A stretch of 45,682 nt of DNA from Alectryocaccomicrobium faecavium (GCA_018713425.1 DVOT01000075.1:1-45682); one strand, 5' to 3'; numbered from the stretch's first letter, positions 24,296 through 33,113 are shown. The notes: generated from the sequence alone by a model not told the origin. A program made the numbers and translations.

Positions 24296-25382
24296 CGCGC
24301 TGATTAAGCCCGCGTCGTCGCTGTGCGACATGCGCTGCCGCTATTGCTTTTATTGCGATGAGGCGGCGCGGCGCGAGCAAAAAAGCTATGGCATGATGCG
24401 GCCGGAAACCGCGCGCGCGGTGGTCGACCGTGTTTTCGCCTGCCTTTCGCCCCGCGCGCACGTGAATTTTGCTTTCCAGGGCGGCGAGCCGACGCTTGCC
24501 GGCCTGGAATTTTTTCGCGATTTTGTAGCCTATGCGGAAGCAGCCAACTCGAGCAACTTCCGCCTGGCCTGGTCCATTCAAACCAACGGCCTTTCCATCG
24601 ATGAGGAATGGGCGGCGTTTTTCGCCCAAAAACACTTTTTGGTGGGCCTTTCGCTGGATGCCAGCGGCGAATTTCACGACCAGAACCGGCTAGACGCCAC
24701 CGGCCGGGGTACCTTTTCGCGCGTGATGCGCGCGCGCCGCGCGCTGCTGCGCGCAGGCGTGCCCGTGAACGTGCTCACGGTGGTGACGCGGCAAATGGCA
24801 AGCCATCCGCGCGCCGTGTTCCAGGCCCTGCAAAAAAACGCCATTGACTATGTACAGTTGATCCCCTGTCTCAGTCCGCTGGACGGCGCGCTCGCGCCGC
24901 ACGATTTGCGGCCAAAGGACTACGCTTCTTTCATGAAGGATTTCTTCACCCAGTGGTGCATGTCGCTGCGCACGGGCGGACAGCGGATGCACGTCAGATA
25001 TTTTGATAACCTGATTTCCCTGGCGCGCGGCGGCGAATGCGAACAATGCGGCGCAGCAGGCCAGTGTACGCCGCAATTTGTGGTGGAAGGGGACGGCTCC
25101 ATTTTCCCCTGCGATTTTTACGCGCTGGACGAATTTTGCTTGGGCAACGTACATACGCACAGCGTGGAGGATACGCTGCAAAGCGAAGGCATGCGCCGCT
25201 TTGCGCAGGATTTTGCGCCCCGCAGCGAAATGTGTGCCTCATGCGAAGTGTTCGCCCTGTGTGGCGGCGGTTGCCGGCGCTACCGCTCCTTCTATTTCCG
25301 CGAAAAAGGCTATTGTCCGCAGCGCGATTTCCTTTTGCAAGCGGCAGGCATCCTCCAGCGCCTTTCGCGCTATCTGCACTAA
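24282..25382 (+). CDS. Anaerobic sulfatase-maturating enzyme, radical SAM/SPASM
   Basis: anSMEs convert a Cys or Ser of sulfatases to formylglycine. The 366-residue protein has the radical-SAM cluster motif CDMRCRYC (C15, C19, C22), FAFQGGEPTL, SLDASGEFHD and a C-terminal SPASM region with clustered cysteines (CEQCGAAGQC, FPCDFYALDEFCLGN, CASCEVFALCGGGC). The ATG at 24282 overlaps the GH95 gene. No sulfatase is encoded within the window, so its client lies elsewhere. A different SPASM-type peptide maturase is a less likely alternative. Confidence 0.85.
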   Translation: MNRFSALIKPASSLCDMRCRYCFYCDEAARREQKSYGMMRPETARAVVDRVFACLSPRAHVNFAFQGGEPTLAGLEFFRDFVAYAEAANSSNFRLAWSIQTNGLSIDEEWAAFFAQKHFLVGLSLDASGEFHDQNRLDATGRGTFSRVMRARRALLRAGVPVNVLTVVTRQMASHPRAVFQALQKNAIDYVQLIPCLSPLDGALAPHDLRPKDYASFMKDFFTQWCMSLRTGGQRMHVRYFDNLISLARGGECEQCGAAGQCTPQFVVEGDGSIFPCDFYALDEFCLGNVHTHSVEDTLQSEGMRRFAQDFAPRSEMCASCEVFALCGGGCRRYRSFYFREKGYCPQRDFLLQAAGILQRLSRYLH

Positions 25383-25443
25383 AAAACGGGCGCGGCAAAC
25401 GCCTGCGCGTCCGTGAGAAATACGATTTGGAAGGAGAAGAAAA

Positions 25444-25770
25444 ATGACAGCATTTGACCCAAATTATAAATTGCTAGACGAGATGTATCAGGACGAATAC
25501 TATCCAAATTTCTTAGTAGATAAGATAAAAGACCAACTTCAGAAGGTCATTGACCTGCTAGAGAGCGGTGAAACTGGCACCGAAGCAGTGCAGGAAACGC
25601 TGGATGAGGCGGTCCGCAGCATCAACGATCTTCAGGAGGAATTTGACGAGAATGACAGTGAGCTTGAAACGGTGGCACGGGAGTGTATTGCGGCAACCGT
25701 GGCCTACATTCTAAAGTGGTTCAACATCCCGATTGACATTGAGGAAGCCATTCGGGAAAGGGATTGGTAA
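25444..25770 (+). CDS. DUF5713-type small protein
   Basis: The 108-residue acidic, mostly helical protein (KLLDEMYQDEYYPNFLVDKI near the start, ECIAATVAYILKWFNIPIDI near the end) matches my recollection of DUF5713, a family of unknown function. AAGGAGAAG precedes the ATG. Its base composition is clearly more AT-rich than the flanking genes, with TTA, CTA, ATA and TAT codons that neighbours avoid, which suggests insertion into the operon by transfer. No membrane segment or signal peptide is present. Confidence 0.75.
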   Translation: MTAFDPNYKLLDEMYQDEYYPNFLVDKIKDQLQKVIDLLESGETGTEAVQETLDEAVRSINDLQEEFDENDSELETVARECIAATVAYILKWFNIPIDIEEAIRERDW

Positions 25771-25812
25771 CGAATCAATTGTTATTTACCAAACTGACAA
25801 GGAGGAATTTGT

Positions 25813-26244
25813 ATGTTAAAGGGTTTACCCGCCATTCTGTCTCCCGAGCTGCTGAAGATCCTGTGCGAAATGGGGCATGGGGACGAGCTTGTCATTGGCG
25901 ACGGCAACTTCCCCGCCGCTAGCTGCGCCCAACGGCTCGTGCGCCTGGACGGGCACGGCGTGTGCGAAATTCTGGATGCGATTTTGCGCGTGTTCCCGCT
26001 GGATACCTATGTGGCTGCGCCGGTCGCGCTGATGCAGGTTTCGCCCGGCGACGATTACAAGCCGGAAATCTGGCCGGAATACCGGCGCATCGTACTCGAG
26101 CGGGAAGGCGACCATCGGTTTGAAGAAATCGAGCGATTCGCCTTTTACGAGCGCGCGAAAAAGGCATACGCCATCATCGCCACGGGCGAAAGCGCGCTAT
26201 ACGCGAACGTCATTCTCAAGAAAGGCGTCGTGAAAGACGCTTAA
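25813..26244 (+). CDS. fucU: L-fucose mutarotase (RbsD/FucU family)
   Basis: FucU interconverts the alpha and beta anomers of L-fucose so that downstream enzymes receive the right form. The 143-residue protein shows the family start MLKGLPAILSPELLKILCEM, GHGDELVIGDGNFPA with the catalytic histidine region, LDAILRVFPLDTYV and a C-terminal ALYANVILKKGVV. AAGGAGGAATTT precedes the ATG. It lies between the DUF5713 gene and a Gfo/Idh oxidoreductase, and supports fucose as the operon substrate. RbsD (ribose pyranase) is the alternative but fits less well. Confidence 0.88.
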   Translation: MLKGLPAILSPELLKILCEMGHGDELVIGDGNFPAASCAQRLVRLDGHGVCEILDAILRVFPLDTYVAAPVALMQVSPGDDYKPEIWPEYRRIVLEREGDHRFEEIERFAFYERAKKAYAIIATGESALYANVILKKGVVKDA

Positions 26245-26260
26245 GGAAAGGAAGGTCTCC

Positions 26261-27313
26261 ATGATCAAAGTTGGCGTCATCGGCACGGGCGGCATTTCCG
26301 GCGTACACCTGGGCGGCTATAGCCGCAACCCCAACGTGGAAATCTACGCGCTGTGCGATATCAACGAAAAGAACCTTGCCAAGCGAGCGGAGGAATACAA
26401 GGTTTCGCGCACGTTCACGGACTACCGGGAGATGCTCGCGCTCAAGGAACTGGACGCGGTAAGCGTTTGCACCTGGAACAGCGCGCATGCGGAGTGCGCC
26501 ATTGCCGCGCTGCGCGCGGGCAAGCACGTGCTGTGCGAAAAGCCCATGGCGCTCAACACGGCGCAGGCGCAGGAAATGGAAAAGGCCGCGAAAGAGAACG
26601 GCAAGCTGCTGATGATCGGTTTTGTACGCCGCTTTGGCAACGATTGCGCGGTGCTCAAAGACTTTATCGACAGCGGCAGCTTTGGCGAAATCTACTACGC
26701 GAAGGCGCAATATCTGCGCCGCAAGGGTTGTCCCGGCGGCTGGTTTGGCGACAAATCGCGCTCGGGCGGCGGCCCGCTGATCGATTTGGGCGTACACGTG
26801 ATTGACCTATGTCGCTATCTCATGGGCGGGCCGCAGCCCGTGAGCGTGTACGGGGCCACGTTCAACAAGCTGGGTGACCGCCGCCACATCAAAGACGCGC
26901 GCGGCTACTCTTCCACCGTCGTTTCCAAGGACGACATCTTCGATGTCGAAGATATGGCCACTGCGCTCATCCGCTTCGATAACGGCGCGGTGCTCTCCGT
27001 AGAGGCCAGCTTCAGCCTGAACATCGAAAAGGACGTGGGCAACATCGAGCTGTTCGGCACCAAAGCGGGCTGCAAGCTCGATCCGGAGTTGACCATCTTC
27101 ACCGATATGAACGATTATCTGGCCAATGTGAAGCTCGCCCAGTCCACGGCGCTGAGCTTCGACGGCCTGTTCGACAACGAAATCAACCACTTTGTGGAAT
27201 GCATCGAAACCGGCAAACCCTGCCGCAATCCGGCGCAGGACGGCGTGACGCTGATGAAAATTCTCGATGGCATCTACGAATCCGCGCGCACCGGCCACGA
27301 AGTGCTGCTGTAA
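26261..27313 (+). CDS. Gfo/Idh/MocA-family oxidoreductase
   Basis: The 350-residue protein has an N-terminal Rossmann fold (IKVGVIGTGGISGVH) and the EKPMALN motif whose lysine is at the active site, then the alpha/beta substrate domain with GGPLIDLGVHVIDLCRYLM. Members oxidise or reduce sugars and cyclitols using NAD(P). Next to fucU it may oxidise fucose or a derivative, but this is inference. It starts 16 bases after fucU with AAGGAAGG upstream, and it is the last gene of the operon. Confidence 0.88.
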   Translation: MIKVGVIGTGGISGVHLGGYSRNPNVEIYALCDINEKNLAKRAEEYKVSRTFTDYREMLALKELDAVSVCTWNSAHAECAIAALRAGKHVLCEKPMALNTAQAQEMEKAAKENGKLLMIGFVRRFGNDCAVLKDFIDSGSFGEIYYAKAQYLRRKGCPGGWFGDKSRSGGGPLIDLGVHVIDLCRYLMGGPQPVSVYGATFNKLGDRRHIKDARGYSSTVVSKDDIFDVEDMATALIRFDNGAVLSVEASFSLNIEKDVGNIELFGTKAGCKLDPELTIFTDMNDYLANVKLAQSTALSFDGLFDNEINHFVECIETGKPCRNPAQDGVTLMKILDGIYESARTGHEVLL

Positions 27314-27327
27314 TAAACCCCAAAACG

Positions 27328-27363
27328 GCTTCGCCCGGAACGTTCTTGCGTTCCGGGCGAAGC
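27328..27363. terminator. Shared hairpin between convergent genes
   Basis: A perfect 15-bp stem (27328-27342 with 27349-27363) with loop TTCTTG lies between the fucose operon and the GNAT gene. T-tracts are weak on both sides (TTTT on the minus strand). Confidence 0.7.
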
Positions 27364-27384
27364 TGTATCGAAAAGGCGTGCAAC

Positions 27385-27942
27385 TCAAGGAATCCCGAAT
27401 TCTTTGGCATATTGCACGACGCCAGAAATGGCCGGCGCGTCCTCGCGCAATTTGCAAGCCATAAAGTTTTCATCCGCCACGGCAAACGGCGGCACAATGC
27501 CAAAGTTCTTGGCGGGCACATAGCCCATGCGGGGATAATAGGTTTCGCTCCCCAAAACAATGGAATATCCATAGCCAAGCTCCCGCGCCCGCCTATGCCC
27601 TTCCCGTATCAAAGCGGAACCCACGCCCCGCCTCTGATACTCTGGCAAAACAGAAAGAGGCGCCAGGGCCAACTGGACGCTTCCCGCAATGACGGCCTTG
27701 GTAAACAGGATGTGTCCCACGATCCTTCCACCCGCCTCCGCGACCAGAGCCAATTCCGGAATATAGGCATCGCTTTGCCTGAGCGCGCTGGCCAAATCCT
27801 GCTCGTTGCCATCGGCATGCGCCGCGCGCGCAAAAGCGGCTTTTATCACCGCGTATACAGCGGGATAGTCCTTGGCTTCCTCTGGCCGGAGGAGCACAGC
27901 ATTTTCTGGCGGCCGCCCGATTCTTTCCGCGATGTTCCCCAT
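27385..27942 (-). CDS. GNAT-family N-acetyltransferase, YhbS-like
   Basis: The 185-residue protein has RPEEAKDYPAVYAVIKAAF, the core strand IVGHILFTKAVI, and the acetyl-CoA loop PEYQRRGVGSALIREGHRRA, then LGSETYYPRMGYVPA, which is typical of YhbS-like proteins. The acceptor is unknown. It starts 5 bases after the Nudix-fold gene and is probably co-transcribed with it. Confidence 0.87.
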   Translation of the reverse strand: MGNIAERIGRPPENAVLLRPEEAKDYPAVYAVIKAAFARAAHADGNEQDLASALRQSDAYIPELALVAEAGGRIVGHILFTKAVIAGSVQLALAPLSVLPEYQRRGVGSALIREGHRRARELGYGYSIVLGSETYYPRMGYVPAKNFGIVPPFAVADENFMACKLREDAPAISGVVQYAKEFGIP

Positions 27943-27947
27943 TGGTT

Positions 27948-28364
27948 CTATGCTTCCAACGCCTTATATTTTTGATACGCAATGCTCACGAGCGAGCGAT
28001 CCTGGCTATAAGTGATGGTTTCCATGGCTTGCTCAATGGGGAAGAAGTCTCCATCCGTAAAGCCGAGTTCAAAGGCGATGCGGTATTTTTCGCTGTCCGC
28101 GCGCATGACATACCAATGGATGCGATTGCACACCGGCTGGCGGCGGGTGAGGGAATAGAATTCGTAATTGGTGTCGCCCGCCGTGGAAACGATCTGCGCA
28201 CAAACGCCCGCTTCGGTCTTCACGCGCTCCAACGCCACTTCAGCGGGCATGCGCTTATCGCGAATCACGCCCTTTGGCAGCACCCATTCGCCCTTGTCGT
28301 TTTTCAGCAGAAAAACCTGATCTCCCCAAAAGACGACTCCGCCTGCACAATTGCGAACAATCAT
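27948..28364 (-). CDS. Nudix-fold protein with a degenerate Nudix box
   Basis: The 138-residue protein has the fold and start of a Nudix hydrolase (VRNCAGGVVFWGDQVFLL, GEWVLPKGVIRD). In the box region (32-54), G32, E51 and G53 fit, but position 38 is Arg rather than Glu, 46-47 are Glu-Arg instead of Arg-Glu, and position 50 is Thr rather than Glu. Metal binding and hydrolysis are therefore uncertain; it might be a sensor or an altered hydrolase. The ATG at 28364 is preferred because GGGAGG is 9 bases upstream, whereas it abuts the ATG at 28373. Confidence 0.8.
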   Translation of the reverse strand: MIVRNCAGGVVFWGDQVFLLKNDKGEWVLPKGVIRDKRMPAEVALERVKTEAGVCAQIVSTAGDTNYEFYSLTRRQPVCNRIHWYVMRADSEKYRIAFELGFTDGDFFPIEQAMETITYSQDRSLVSIAYQKYKALEA

Positions 28365-28396
28365 GGCACTCATCCTCCCGTCATCGTTCTATGTTA

Positions 28397-28425
28397 ATTA
28401 TACCATCGCGCAGCAGAAAAAGCAA
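28397..28425 (-). promoter_or_regulatory. Promoter of the Nudix-GNAT pair
   Basis: On the minus strand TTGCTT (28425-28420), 17 bp, TATAAT (28402-28397). Confidence 0.7.
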
Positions 28426-28511
28426 GGAGCATTTTGGCGGAAAGGCAAAATATTTGCGCTCACATTTTTCGTCGCCAGGATATTTTTTAACGCAGGCTCA
28501 CAAAATTGCGC

Positions 28512-28545
28512 AAAAAAGAGCCGCGGGCAAGAAACCTCGCAGCTC
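28512..28545 (-). terminator. Terminator after the HD-domain gene
   Basis: On the minus strand an 8-bp stem (28545-28538 with 28525-28518, one T-G pair) is followed by TTTTTT (28517-28512). Confidence 0.8.
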
Positions 28546-28557
28546 CTTTCTAGCGCG

Positions 28558-29109
28558 CTATGCCACGGCGTCGCTTTCGCGCATGGCCAGGATGGTGCGC
28601 TCCATCAGCGTGTCCAAATCCCAGCCCAGCATTTGCGCGCCCTTTTGGATCACTTCCCGATCGCAACCCGCGGCAAAGCGCTTGTCCTTAAACTTCTTTT
28701 TCACGCTTTTCACTTCCAGGTCGCTCACGCTGCCCGAAGGGCGCATCACCGCCACCGCGCCGATCAGGCCGGTCAATTCATCCGTGGCGAAGAGCACCTT
28801 TTCCATTTCGTGTTCGGGCACAATGTCCACGGTGATGCCATAGCAGTGGCTGACGCAGGCGCGAATGGTGCGCTCGTCCACGCCGTGCTCGCGCATGATC
28901 TCCGGGCCGCGGATGCAGTGCTGCTCGGAATAGCGCTCATAGTCCAGATCGTGCAAAATGCCCACGACTTCCCAGAATTCCTCTTCATCGCCATAGCCCA
29001 GCTCGCGCGCGAAATAGCGCATCACATCGCCCACGATGCGCGCGTGTTTGCGGTGAAATTCCCCTTCGTTGTATTGCGTGAGCAGCGCCCACGCCTCTTC
29101 CCTGTTCAT
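28558..29109 (-). CDS. HD-domain hydrolase
   Basis: The 183-residue protein has an HD phosphohydrolase site: HARIVGDVMRYFA, then GILHDLDYERY with the HD pair, and CVSHCYGI as a further metal ligand region. Family members hydrolyse nucleotides or phosphates; the substrate is unknown. AAGGAG lies upstream of the ATG. It follows the cysteine synthase gene by 15 bases and is closed by a strong terminator. Confidence 0.88.
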   Translation of the reverse strand: MNREEAWALLTQYNEGEFHRKHARIVGDVMRYFARELGYGDEEEFWEVVGILHDLDYERYSEQHCIRGPEIMREHGVDERTIRACVSHCYGITVDIVPEHEMEKVLFATDELTGLIGAVAVMRPSGSVSDLEVKSVKKKFKDKRFAAGCDREVIQKGAQMLGWDLDTLMERTILAMRESDAVA

Positions 29110-29124
29110 AGGTTTACACTCCTT

Positions 29125-29997
29125 TTATTGCCATAGGTCCTGCACGGAAAGATACCGCTCGCCGCTGTCCGGCAGGATGACGGCGATGTTGCCCGCCACC
29201 TCCACGCGCCCGGCGGCGAAAAGCGCCGCGCCCGAAGAAATGCCCACCAGCAGCCCCGTCGCGCGGCGGAAGGCGCGCACGGCTTCGTATGCTTCCTCGT
29301 CGGTCACGGTGAGGATTTGATCCACGAGGGACAGATCGAGCGTTTTGGGCACAAAGCCCGCGCCGATGCCCTGAATTTTGTGCGCTCCGCTCCTGCCGCC
29401 CGAGAGCACGGGCGAACCGGCGGGCTCCACCGCCACGGCGCGCAGATGGGGATAGAGCGTTTTCAGATAGCGGGCCGTGCCCGTGAGCGTGCCGCCCGTG
29501 CCCACGCAGACCACCAGCGCCGCGATATCCCCGATTTGCCGGGCCAGTTCCGGGCCGGTGGTTTCAAAGTGCGCCTGCGGGTTGAGCGGGTTATCAAACT
29601 GCCCGGCCAGAATCGCGCCGGGGATTTCGCCCAGCAGGGCCTGCGCGCGGTCGATCGCGCCCTGCATGCCCGCTTCCCCGGGCGTGAGCACGACTTCGCC
29701 GCCATAGGCGCGGATGAGGTTTTGCCGCTCGACGGACATGGTATCCGGCATGGTGAGGATCACGCGGTACCCGCGCGCCGCGCCGATGGCCGCCAGGGCG
29801 ATGCCCGTGTTGCCGCTGGTGGGTTCCACGATGGCGCCGCCGGGCTGCAGGCGGCCCTCCTTTTCCGCGCCCAGCAGGATGGATCTGGCCACGCGGTCCT
29901 TGCTGCTGCCCGCGGGGTTGAAGCCTTCCAGCTTGGCGAAGCGACGGGGCGCGTATTCGAGCACCGGCGTGTTGCCAATCAATTGTGCGATGGACAT
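29125..29997 (-). CDS. cysK: Cysteine synthase (O-acetylserine sulfhydrylase type)
   Basis: This PLP enzyme forms cysteine from O-acetylserine and sulfide. The 290-residue protein has IGNTPVLEY, the PLP lysine K33 in NPAGSSKDR, the substrate loop PTSGNTGIALA, VCVGTGGTLTG and GISSGAALF. It is slightly shorter than typical CysK because the N-terminal segment before the lysine is trimmed. GGGAGG sits 5 bases before the ATG. No serine acetyltransferase is adjacent, and CysM or CBS-like activity cannot be excluded. It begins 79 bases after lacZ with no visible promoter, so it may be read from upstream. Confidence 0.9.
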   Translation of the reverse strand: MSIAQLIGNTPVLEYAPRRFAKLEGFNPAGSSKDRVARSILLGAEKEGRLQPGGAIVEPTSGNTGIALAAIGAARGYRVILTMPDTMSVERQNLIRAYGGEVVLTPGEAGMQGAIDRAQALLGEIPGAILAGQFDNPLNPQAHFETTGPELARQIGDIAALVVCVGTGGTLTGTARYLKTLYPHLRAVAVEPAGSPVLSGGRSGAHKIQGIGAGFVPKTLDLSLVDQILTVTDEEAYEAVRAFRRATGLLVGISSGAALFAAGRVEVAGNIAVILPDSGERYLSVQDLWQ

Positions 29998-30018
29998 AGC
30001 CGCCTCCCATAAGATTTG

Positions 30019-30048
30019 GCGGCCGCGGAGGGGTCCCCCAGCGGCCGC
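30019..30048. other. GC hairpin between the beta-galactosidase and cysK genes
   Basis: Two GCGGCCGC octamers (30019-30026 and 30041-30048) can pair, with an inner GGGG/CCCC pairing. No T-run follows. It may attenuate transcription between the GH31-GH2 genes and cysK. Confidence 0.45.
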
Positions 30049-30076
30049 GTTGGTGTAAAAATCGGGTTGTGTTGCG

Positions 30077-33000
30077 TTACGCCCTGCGCGCCTTGGCCAG
30101 GAAATCGCCCGCCTGCCGGTCGTAGGGCAGGAACGTGAGCGTGTAGGTCACGGGCCCGGTCAGCTTAAGCAGGTATTTTTCCATGGGGCGCGGGCCGCAG
30201 CTGTTGCTGCCGATGCCGCCGTGCCGGTAATCCAGGCTGAGCACAGTAAAGTTTTCGTGCTCCAGCTCGTAGGTGTGCTCGGCCTCGGTGAGCGCCTCGT
30301 CAGTGTAATCGTGCGCGGTGAAGGAGAAGGGAACGTCCCCCGTCACCACAAAGCCCAGGCCCAGCGTGTTCGTCACGGCCAGGGCGCGGATGCCGCCGCG
30401 CGCGCCGTTTTCCTGCGGGCGCACATACGGCTCGTGCAGCGCTTCCACCGATGCTTCGTATTTGCCCACGCGCGCGCTGGCGCAGATATCAGGATAGTTC
30501 TCGTGCGGGCCGAGGCCATACCACAAAACGCGGTCGTATTCCCCATCGAGCACGGTCTGCAGGCCCAGGCGCGGCAGATCCGGCAGGGAATCGATCAGCG
30601 GCCGCACGGTGGTCTTCACAGTGAGCCGGCCATCGCCAGACAGCGTGTATTCGCGCGTGCTCTCCAGCACAGGCGATAGCATATCGGCGCCGTGGTTGCA
30701 CACGACCGTCACCGTGGCGGAGGCTTCCTCCTCGCGCCAGCTGACGTCCTTCAGGCGCGCCTGCAGCCGGTCGAAGCCGAATTTCTTCCACGTGGAGGAG
30801 AAATACTTATCGTTGTCCGTGGGCGCGCGCCACACGTTCAAATACAAATCGCCGCCCAGGCGCTCGTCCTCGTCCACCGTCCAGGAGCGCAGTTTGCCCG
30901 TTTGCAAATCGAAGATGGCGCAGGCCTCGTCGGCCACCAGGAACAGTTCGCCTTCTTCTTCGCTGATGGAAACGGCGCCCGCCGCGCGCGGCAGCGCTTC
31001 GCAGGGCACGTTCGCCAGCGGGATCTGCGCCCAGGCCACCTTATGGCCGCGATCGGCCCAGCGGGTTTCAAAGGCTTCGCTCACATCGATTTCCAGGAAG
31101 AATTCGCCCGTGCCCTTTAAGGCGAGCGGCAGGGCAATTTTCTTTTCGCCGCCGGGCGTGACGCCGCTCAGATCCAGCCGGCCCTGCGCGATGGGTTCGC
31201 CGTCGCGCGTGAGCTTCCAGGCCGCGTCCAGGTGGTCGAGGCCCTGGAACACATAGCGGTTGCGGATGGTCAGTTCGCCCGCCGCGTAGGCAAAGTCCAC
31301 CGGCTCATACACCTTTTTCAGTTCGATCAGGCCGGTGTGCGGCGTGCGGTCGGGATAGTTGAGCGCGTCCACGCAAAAGTTGCCGTCGTTGGGGAAATCG
31401 CCGAAATCGCCGCCGTAGGCGTAGTACGGCTCGCCATCCTCAGTGGCGGTGAGCACGGAATGGTCCACCCACTCCCAGATGCAGCCGCCCGCCAGGCGCT
31501 TGTTGGCATAGATCAGATCCCAGTAATCCTTGAGGGAGCCGGGGCCCAGGCCCATGGCATGGCCGTATTCGCACAGGAAATAGGGGCGCGTATCCTCGCT
31601 CACGGCTTCCTTGGCCAGATTCTCCACGCTGGTGTACATGTGCGAATGCACGTCCGCCAGTTCGTTTTCGTAATCGCCCTCGTAGTGGATGGGGCGCGTG
31701 TCGTCCAGCTCCAGGATGCGCTTTTTCATGGCGTGATGGTTACGGCCAAAGCCGGATTCGTTGCCCAGCGACCACATCACGATGGAGGCGTGGTTGCGGT
31801 CGCGCAGCACCATGCGCTCCGCGCGCTCCACATAGGCGTTTTCCCATTCGGGATCCCGGGAGAGGCGGCTCCATTCGCCCTTCCAGGCGTCCTCATCGCC
31901 CAGGCCCATGAGATCGCGCGGGATGCGCATGCCATGGCATTCGAGATCGGCCTCGTCGATCACGTACAGGCCGTATTCATCGCACAAATCGAGCCAGCGG
32001 GGGTCGTTGGGGTAGTGCGAGGTGCGCACGGTGTTCACGTTGTTCTGCTTCATCAGGCGGATGTCCTCGAGCAGGGTTTCCATGGGCGTAACGTGGCCCA
32101 GCAGCGCGTGCGTATCGTGCCGGTTGACGCCCAGGAACTTGATGGGCCGGCCGTTCACCCAGAACTGCTCGTCCCGGATTTCGATGGTCTTGAAGCCCAC
32201 GTTCACCTTCTGCGCCTCGATGGTTTTGCCGCCCGCGCGCGATACCACCACCAACTGGTAGAGGTTGGGGGTTTCCGCCGTCCAGGCGGCTACGTCCTTC
32301 ACGGTGAAGGCGCAGGCGTTGTGGGCCACGGGCTGCTCCGCGATGACTTCGCCCTGGTAATAGAGCTTCGCCACCACGTCCGCCCCCTGGGGCGCGTCGA
32401 CGGTCACGCTGAGCAGGCCGTCCTTATAATCGGGCGAGAGCGTGGCACGGGCCACGATATCGCGCACGTGCGCCTTTTTGTCCGTGGCCAGCAGGTACAC
32501 ATCGCGGAAAATGCCCGAGAAGCGCCAGCAATCCTGGTCTTCCAAATAGGTGCCGTCGCACCACTTGAGCACCTTCACGCACACCAGGTTTTCGCCCGGG
32601 CGCACCTTATCCGTGATGTCGAATTCGCTGTGCATGTGCGGCACCTTGCAAAAGCCCACGATTTCTTCGTTCACGGCCAGATAGAACATGGAATCCACGC
32701 CATCAAAATTGATGGTGATGCGCTTCCCCTCCCAGTCCTCGGGCAGGTTGAAATAGCGGCGGTACACGCCCGCCGGATTCTCCGTGGGCACATGGGGCGG
32801 ATCCACCGGGATGGGGTAGTTCACATTGGTGTACTGGGGGATGTCGTATCCGTGCATCTGCCAGCTGGAAGGCACGGGAAGCGCGTCCGCGTCCTCAAAC
32901 AACTCAAAATCCTCGCGCTCAAAGCCTTCCAGGCCCCTGCCGGTCTCGGAATACACAAAGTCCCACGTGCCATTGAGCAGCTTGAAAGAGGGGCAATCGT

Positions 33001-33109
33001 CCCGTTCGCCGGAAAGCGCCAGCGCTTCCGTAGGATAGGGGAACAGGGTGGCCCGGGGCACCTCGCGTCCCTGGGATTGAATCTGCGGATTTTCCCATTC
33101 GCGTTTCAT
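30077..33109 (-). CDS. GH2 beta-galactosidase
   Basis: The 1010-residue protein has the full five-domain LacZ layout: jelly-roll start (GTWDFVYSE, VPSSWQMHGYD), WRFSGIFRDVYLL, barrel segment GVNRHDTHALLGHV, acid/base E451 in GNESGFG, nucleophile E514 in FLCEYGHAMG, and the C-terminal small-chain-like domain (WYGLGPHENYPD). No signal peptide is present. It should hydrolyse terminal beta-galactosides of imported oligosaccharides. AGAAGGAG precedes the ATG, 4 bases after the GH31 stop, so the two genes form one operon. Confidence 0.93.
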   Translation of the reverse strand: MKREWENPQIQSQGREVPRATLFPYPTEALALSGERDDCPSFKLLNGTWDFVYSETGRGLEGFEREDFELFEDADALPVPSSWQMHGYDIPQYTNVNYPIPVDPPHVPTENPAGVYRRYFNLPEDWEGKRITINFDGVDSMFYLAVNEEIVGFCKVPHMHSEFDITDKVRPGENLVCVKVLKWCDGTYLEDQDCWRFSGIFRDVYLLATDKKAHVRDIVARATLSPDYKDGLLSVTVDAPQGADVVAKLYYQGEVIAEQPVAHNACAFTVKDVAAWTAETPNLYQLVVVSRAGGKTIEAQKVNVGFKTIEIRDEQFWVNGRPIKFLGVNRHDTHALLGHVTPMETLLEDIRLMKQNNVNTVRTSHYPNDPRWLDLCDEYGLYVIDEADLECHGMRIPRDLMGLGDEDAWKGEWSRLSRDPEWENAYVERAERMVLRDRNHASIVMWSLGNESGFGRNHHAMKKRILELDDTRPIHYEGDYENELADVHSHMYTSVENLAKEAVSEDTRPYFLCEYGHAMGLGPGSLKDYWDLIYANKRLAGGCIWEWVDHSVLTATEDGEPYYAYGGDFGDFPNDGNFCVDALNYPDRTPHTGLIELKKVYEPVDFAYAAGELTIRNRYVFQGLDHLDAAWKLTRDGEPIAQGRLDLSGVTPGGEKKIALPLALKGTGEFFLEIDVSEAFETRWADRGHKVAWAQIPLANVPCEALPRAAGAVSISEEEGELFLVADEACAIFDLQTGKLRSWTVDEDERLGGDLYLNVWRAPTDNDKYFSSTWKKFGFDRLQARLKDVSWREEEASATVTVVCNHGADMLSPVLESTREYTLSGDGRLTVKTTVRPLIDSLPDLPRLGLQTVLDGEYDRVLWYGLGPHENYPDICASARVGKYEASVEALHEPYVRPQENGARGGIRALAVTNTLGLGFVVTGDVPFSFTAHDYTDEALTEAEHTYELEHENFTVLSLDYRHGGIGSNSCGPRPMEKYLLKLTGPVTYTLTFLPYDRQAGDFLAKARRA

Positions 33110-33113
33110 TGGG

